A stretch of 64,000 bases of DNA. Source: Maniola hyperantus. Taxonomy: Eukaryota > Arthropoda > Insecta > Lepidoptera > Nymphalidae. The position numbers were made by a program, and so were the translations under genes. The DNA is taken from positions 5,297,439-5,361,438 of the forward strand of contig NC_048561.1 of the NCBI RefSeq assembly GCF_902806685.2, read 5' to 3'. The notes under the pieces were generated by a model. It saw nothing but the letters and a program-made list of their open reading frames with translations. It made no database searches and was not told the origin of the DNA. Positions 61,103-64,000 of this stretch are shown piece after piece (within the stretch, counting starts at the first letter, position 1; every line of letters starts with the position of its first letter).

Positions 61103-62019
61103 CAGGGTTACAGGAAAATAGGACACGATTCTGTTAAGGGGTTATAGTACAAGACATTAGCTATCAAACAACCCCTAAAGTGCTTATGCGAAAGTGTATC
61201 GTTTTCGAGTTATTCATTTTTTTATTTTTTTCTTGATAAAGGGGTGTTTGCCACTTTGAAAAATAATAAAAAAAAAGGAACAATGTATTTCATCAGATTT
61301 TTTTTTATTTCTTGCTAGTACAAATCCTTGTTAATCATAAACTGTTACAAAACAAGTAAAATCTTCAAGCATTTTAAAATTACAGCCCAAAAACTGTACA
61401 AGTTTTCGATTTTTAAATTTAATTCTTTGAATAACTAGCAAATTTTCTGTAAAAATTACTATGGCACTTATCCTGCGGATTATTTTAAAAATATCTACGT
61501 TTTGTTAGCTATCCATTGGTCCAAAAAAATTATAAAAAAAAATCATAAAATCAAGAAAAAATTACACAACAAAGAGACCAGGTAAAAAATTCTAACAAAT
61601 GCTATTGCCAAAGAATTAAATCAGAATCAATGTAAAAACGAGTTTAATGCAAAATCGTTAAAGATTATTTTTCAATGCGGTCACAAGGTAATATAAAATC
61701 AGTCAAGTGCGAGTCGGGCTATGTACAGTTTTTGGGCTGTAATTTTAAAATGCTTGAAGATTTTTCTTGTTTTGTAACAGTTTATGATTAACAAGGATAT
61801 GTACTAGCAAGAAATAAAAAAAAAATCTGATGAAATACATTGTTCCTTTTTTTTATTATTTTTCAAAGTGGCAAACACCCCTTTATCAAGAAAAAAATAA
61901 AAAAATGAATAACTCGAAAACGATACACTTTCGCATAAGCACTTTAGGGGTTGTTTGATAGCTAATGTCTTGTACTATAACCCCCTAACAGGATCATGTC
62001 CTCTTTTCCTGTAACCCTG
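61103..62019. mobile_element. 917-bp element with 298-bp terminal inverted repeats
   Basis: Arms 61103-61400 and 61722-62019 are inverted copies, starting cagggttacaggaaaatagg and ending cctgtaaccctg. Both ends are flanked by TA. The 321-bp spacer has no ORF. A non-autonomous TA-inserting DNA transposon. Confidence 0.8.
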
Positions 62020-62021
62020 TA

Positions 62022-62377
62022 TAGATATTCCTGATGAATATTGAATATTTGCATGGATAAGAATATGAAGGTCGCTTATACTAATTAGTAATAATATTAT
62101 TTTAAACATCCTATTTAGGTACACATATTCATAAAATAAATTTTATTTCAGTTCAGTAATCTACCTTAATAGGTACTTTATAGTTTTTACATTTGTTTTA
62201 CTCGTATTTACGAAATGATAAATGGCGCTGCATAAAACAGTATAGTGTGAAATGTCAAATATGTAACATCGTTTTTACAAAATATCGCAGTTATAAAACA
62301 TGTTTACCATGTCACATAAATGGGATAAATGCTAACATCAAAGCCATACAAAATATTTTGTATCGCGATAAAATCGC
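62022..62377. other. No gene recognised
   Basis: AT-rich sequence. The open frame entering the LINE fragment from 62193 is a chance extension. Confidence 0.4.
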
Positions 62378-62785
62378 TATGATGACGCTGGTTCCCTGGG
62401 AACGGGGACGGGCGCTAATGTGGGACGCAACTTGCGTTGACACATTGGCCCCGTGTCATATCAGGAAGACAGCGTCAAGACCGGGAGCCGCAGCAGAAAC
62501 AGCTGAAAACGGCAAGCGGCGCAAGTATGCCTCTCTTATAGAGAGTTACATTTTTGTGCCGTTTGCCGTGGAGACCCTGGGGCCATGGAGTCTTAGTGCA
62601 AAAAAAAATTTACGAGACATTTCACCGCGATTAATAGCCTCATCTGGTGACAGAAGGGCTGGCTCATTTTTTGCGCAACGGATCAGCCTGGCTGTCCAGC
62701 GCGGAAATGCAGCCAGTATTCTTGGAACCATTTCACGCGGTCATGATTTATATAGTAATTAGATAAGGCTAGCTAAAAAAAAATT
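62378..62785 (+). mobile_element. 5'-truncated LINE family L1, plus
   Basis: Encodes LVPWERGRALMWDATCVDTL, KRRKYASLIESYIFVPFAVE and SLAVQRGNAASILGT, then GHDLYSN and a stop. Near-identical to 3802-4200, so both insertions are recent. The 3' UTR is cut short with an A-run. Confidence 0.8.
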
Positions 62786-62834
62786 TTACACAATAAATAT
62801 AACTATGATAAAAATAAATCATTTCTCAATGATT

Positions 62835-62985
62835 ATTCAAAGTCAAAGTCAAATGTTTTATTCAAAGTAGGTAATAAATTACTCTTTATGATGGTCGGTT
62901 GTTGCATTTGTAAGATGATGATGTTGTAGTGATAATTTTTACGCGAACTTAAAACTAAAGCTACGAGGGTTCCAAACGCGCCCAG
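62835..62985 (-). mobile_element. LINE 3' end (gacctgggcgcgtttgga type), minus
   Basis: caaagtcaaagtcaaatgtt to aagctacgagggttccaaac and gcgcccagg. Same family as 36520 and 37570. Confidence 0.6.
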
Positions 62986-62989
62986 GTCC

Positions 62990-63030
62990 AATAAGTTTGG
63001 GACGCATCTTCAAGTGGACATGGCAGTTAT
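62990..63030 (-). pseudogene. Tiny zinc-finger cassette relic (finger 1-2 linker)
   Basis: Minus strand encodes CHVHLKMRPKLIG, matching the end of finger 1 and the linker of ZF-20 (HVHLKMRPKLIG). It is bounded by LINE and RTE-type sequence. The fragment was probably left by the events that truncated ZF-20. Confidence 0.55.
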
Positions 63031-63059
63031 ACTATTTGCTAGAGCAAAGTAAATTTAGC

Positions 63060-63240
63060 CAAGAGTAAGTGTTATCAAATATGGTTTTTGAAAATGACGA
63101 GGAAACTCTCAAATTTTCTGGAATACTTCCTATGTTCGTCTTTATAATGTAAGATATCTGCGCCTTTCACCAAGATTGGTTGAGCAATTGAAAGGGTAAC
63201 AGACAGACAAGCTTTCGCATTTATAGCGTTACTATAGATT
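63060..63240 (-). mobile_element. RTE-type repeat, minus, abutting ZF-20
   Basis: gcgcctttcaccaagattgg, aaagggtaacagacagacaa, gctttcgcatttatagcgtt. The 5' end of the element lies at the ZF-20 stop codon. Confidence 0.65.
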
Positions 63241-63744
63241 AGTTTCGTTTCTGACTATGTATCAACAGATGCCGCCTCAAGTGCTTCTTCCATTTGAACG
63301 TCTCCTCACACAAGTCACACTTGAACGGCCTATCATTGGAATGCTTGATCACATGCTGCGCCAGATTCCCTCGAGAAGCGAAGGTCTTGTCACAAATGTG
63401 GCAGTCGAACTTCCTCTCCCCCATGTGGTACGTTTTCTGATGCCTCAACACTTGGAAGGGGTAGGAGAACTTTTTCCCGCAAGCGCCACAAGATGGCGCT
63501 GGTACGCCGTGGAACTTTTCAAGATGGTGGGCTCTCATGTGCGCGGCAACCTTCTCCTTGCAATAGTAACACCCGATAAGTTTGGGGCGCATCTTCAGGT
63601 GGACATGTCTGTAGTGCTGTTTGAAAAAGTCGCGTTTCTTGAACGTGTTGGTGCAGAGTTTGCAAGCGAAGACGTCAGTGCCGTCGATGTCTTCGGTTCG
63701 CATGAAATACTCGTCAAAACTCCTGTCGATGTTACGTGCCTTGC
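63239..63744 (-). CDS. ZF-20: truncated five-finger C2H2 cassette exon
   Basis: Acceptor GTTTTAG|GC at 63744, phase 1, 167 residues against about 190 elsewhere. Leader KARNIDRSFDEYFMRTEDID. Fingers 1-5: CKLC...HYRHVH, CYYC...HLEKFH, CGACGKKFSY, CHIC, CDLC. The frame ends HSQKRN and a stop immediately after finger 5, where paralogues continue HVC..C; finger 6 is missing and an RTE-type repeat starts there. Contacts: finger 1 KDFQ, finger 4 SGNQ, finger 5 WKHR. Five intact fingers could still bind DNA, so it may be functional or a young pseudogene. It is the most 5' cassette of the window; any common exons would lie beyond 64,000. Confidence 0.82.
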
Positions 63745-64000
63745 CTAAAACAAAATTTTCTGGTTTCATTTCTGGTGCTATGCAACGGAATCACTACATG
63801 GTTTAAAGTATATTAAATAAGTTCTTTCAGATTGCCACATGCCATTTAAACAGCTATTTCTCAGAAAATCATAGAAATTTTATATGAGTTCTTAGCCACC
63901 AACAGATAAAATTACCTCGGAAAAAGTCATAGGTTAGATTAGATATAGTCGGCGACAGGTTGAGATGACAGTTGGGGTGGGGACGCCCCGCACACCCACA
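63745..64000. other. Upstream of ZF-20, with a family-1 MITE at the edge
   Basis: 63950-64000 begins cgacaggttgagatgacagt and continues into gacgccccgcacaccc; the right half lies outside the window. No exon seen. Confidence 0.6.

Noticed and set aside
62193..62762. 189-codon ORF with a distinct N-terminal part joined to the LINE C-terminus
   Set aside because: The first ~60 codons have no similarity to the LINE family, and the LINE similarity begins at about 62378; the fusion is a chance open extension at a 5'-truncated insertion.

Overview
The window looks like nuclear DNA of a moth or butterfly (Lepidoptera). It is AT-rich, its genes carry introns, and it is packed with repeat families I know from lepidopteran genomes: RTE-type tails ending in the 'acgaagtcgcgggc...agctagt' signature, tRNA-derived SINEs with A and B boxes, 5'-truncated LINE C-termini and many hairpin MITEs. 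I cannot name the species. There is no bacterial-type gene, rRNA, CRISPR array or convincing functional tRNA gene.

The core of the window is an array of 20 paralogous C2H2 zinc-finger coding exons, called ZF-1 to ZF-20 here in + strand order. All lie on the minus strand, so transcription runs from high to low coordinates. Each is a 3'-terminal exon of about 185-197 codons. Each opens at a splice acceptor (usually TTTTCTAG), all in the same phase, and encodes six C2H2 fingers before its own stop codon. None has a start codon of its own in a conserved place, and no N-terminal exon was found between them. Either one multi-exon gene, with its 5' exons beyond 64,000, splices into alternative C-terminal zinc-finger cassettes (the architecture of Drosophila lola and mod(mdg4)), or this is a cluster of genes whose small 5' exons I cannot see. 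The first reading is favoured by the constant phase, by the junction codon varying only at its wobble base, and by gaps as short as 476 bp. The cassettes fall into subfamilies: ZF-3/4, ZF-5 to 9, ZF-10/11, ZF-12 to 17 and ZF-18/19, with ZF-1, ZF-2 and ZF-20 single. Fingers 1, 4 and 5 vary at predicted DNA-contacting positions, while fingers 3 and 6 are nearly constant. Three cassette fragments (32440-32660, 38157-38279, 62990-63030) are relics. ZF-20 has lost its last finger at a transposon junction.

Between cassettes almost everything is mobile DNA. The best preserved element is a 4.4 kb pogo/Tigger-like DNA transposon (12013-16435) with matching terminal inverted repeats, TA flanks and an apparently intact transposase of 862 residues with one small intron. 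Other elements are five partial copies of one LINE family (C-terminal CCHC region and RT), a second LINE family with (ATG)n tails, several LINE 3' ends, four kinds of SINE, at least five hairpin MITE families, a 304-bp hAT-type MITE with perfect 8-bp target duplications, a 917-bp long-inverted-repeat element, and 14-bp and 18-bp minisatellites. A short THAP-domain exon relic lies at 53330-53400.

Layout: 1-2257 nested repeats; 2258-3586 ZF-1; 3.6-9.5 kb repeats; 9567 ZF-2; 12.0-16.4 kb pogo-like transposon; 17.4-23.2 kb ZF-3 to 5; 26.3-33.4 kb ZF-6 to 9, with a conserved intronic hairpin upstream of ZF-6, 7 and 8; 34-36.5 kb minisatellite and MITEs; 36.9-43.1 kb ZF-10 to 12; 46.0-54.9 kb ZF-13 to 17, recently duplicated together with poly(A) signals and LINE relics; 55.7-58.1 kb ZF-18/19; 58.1-63.2 kb repeats; 63.2-63.7 kb ZF-20.
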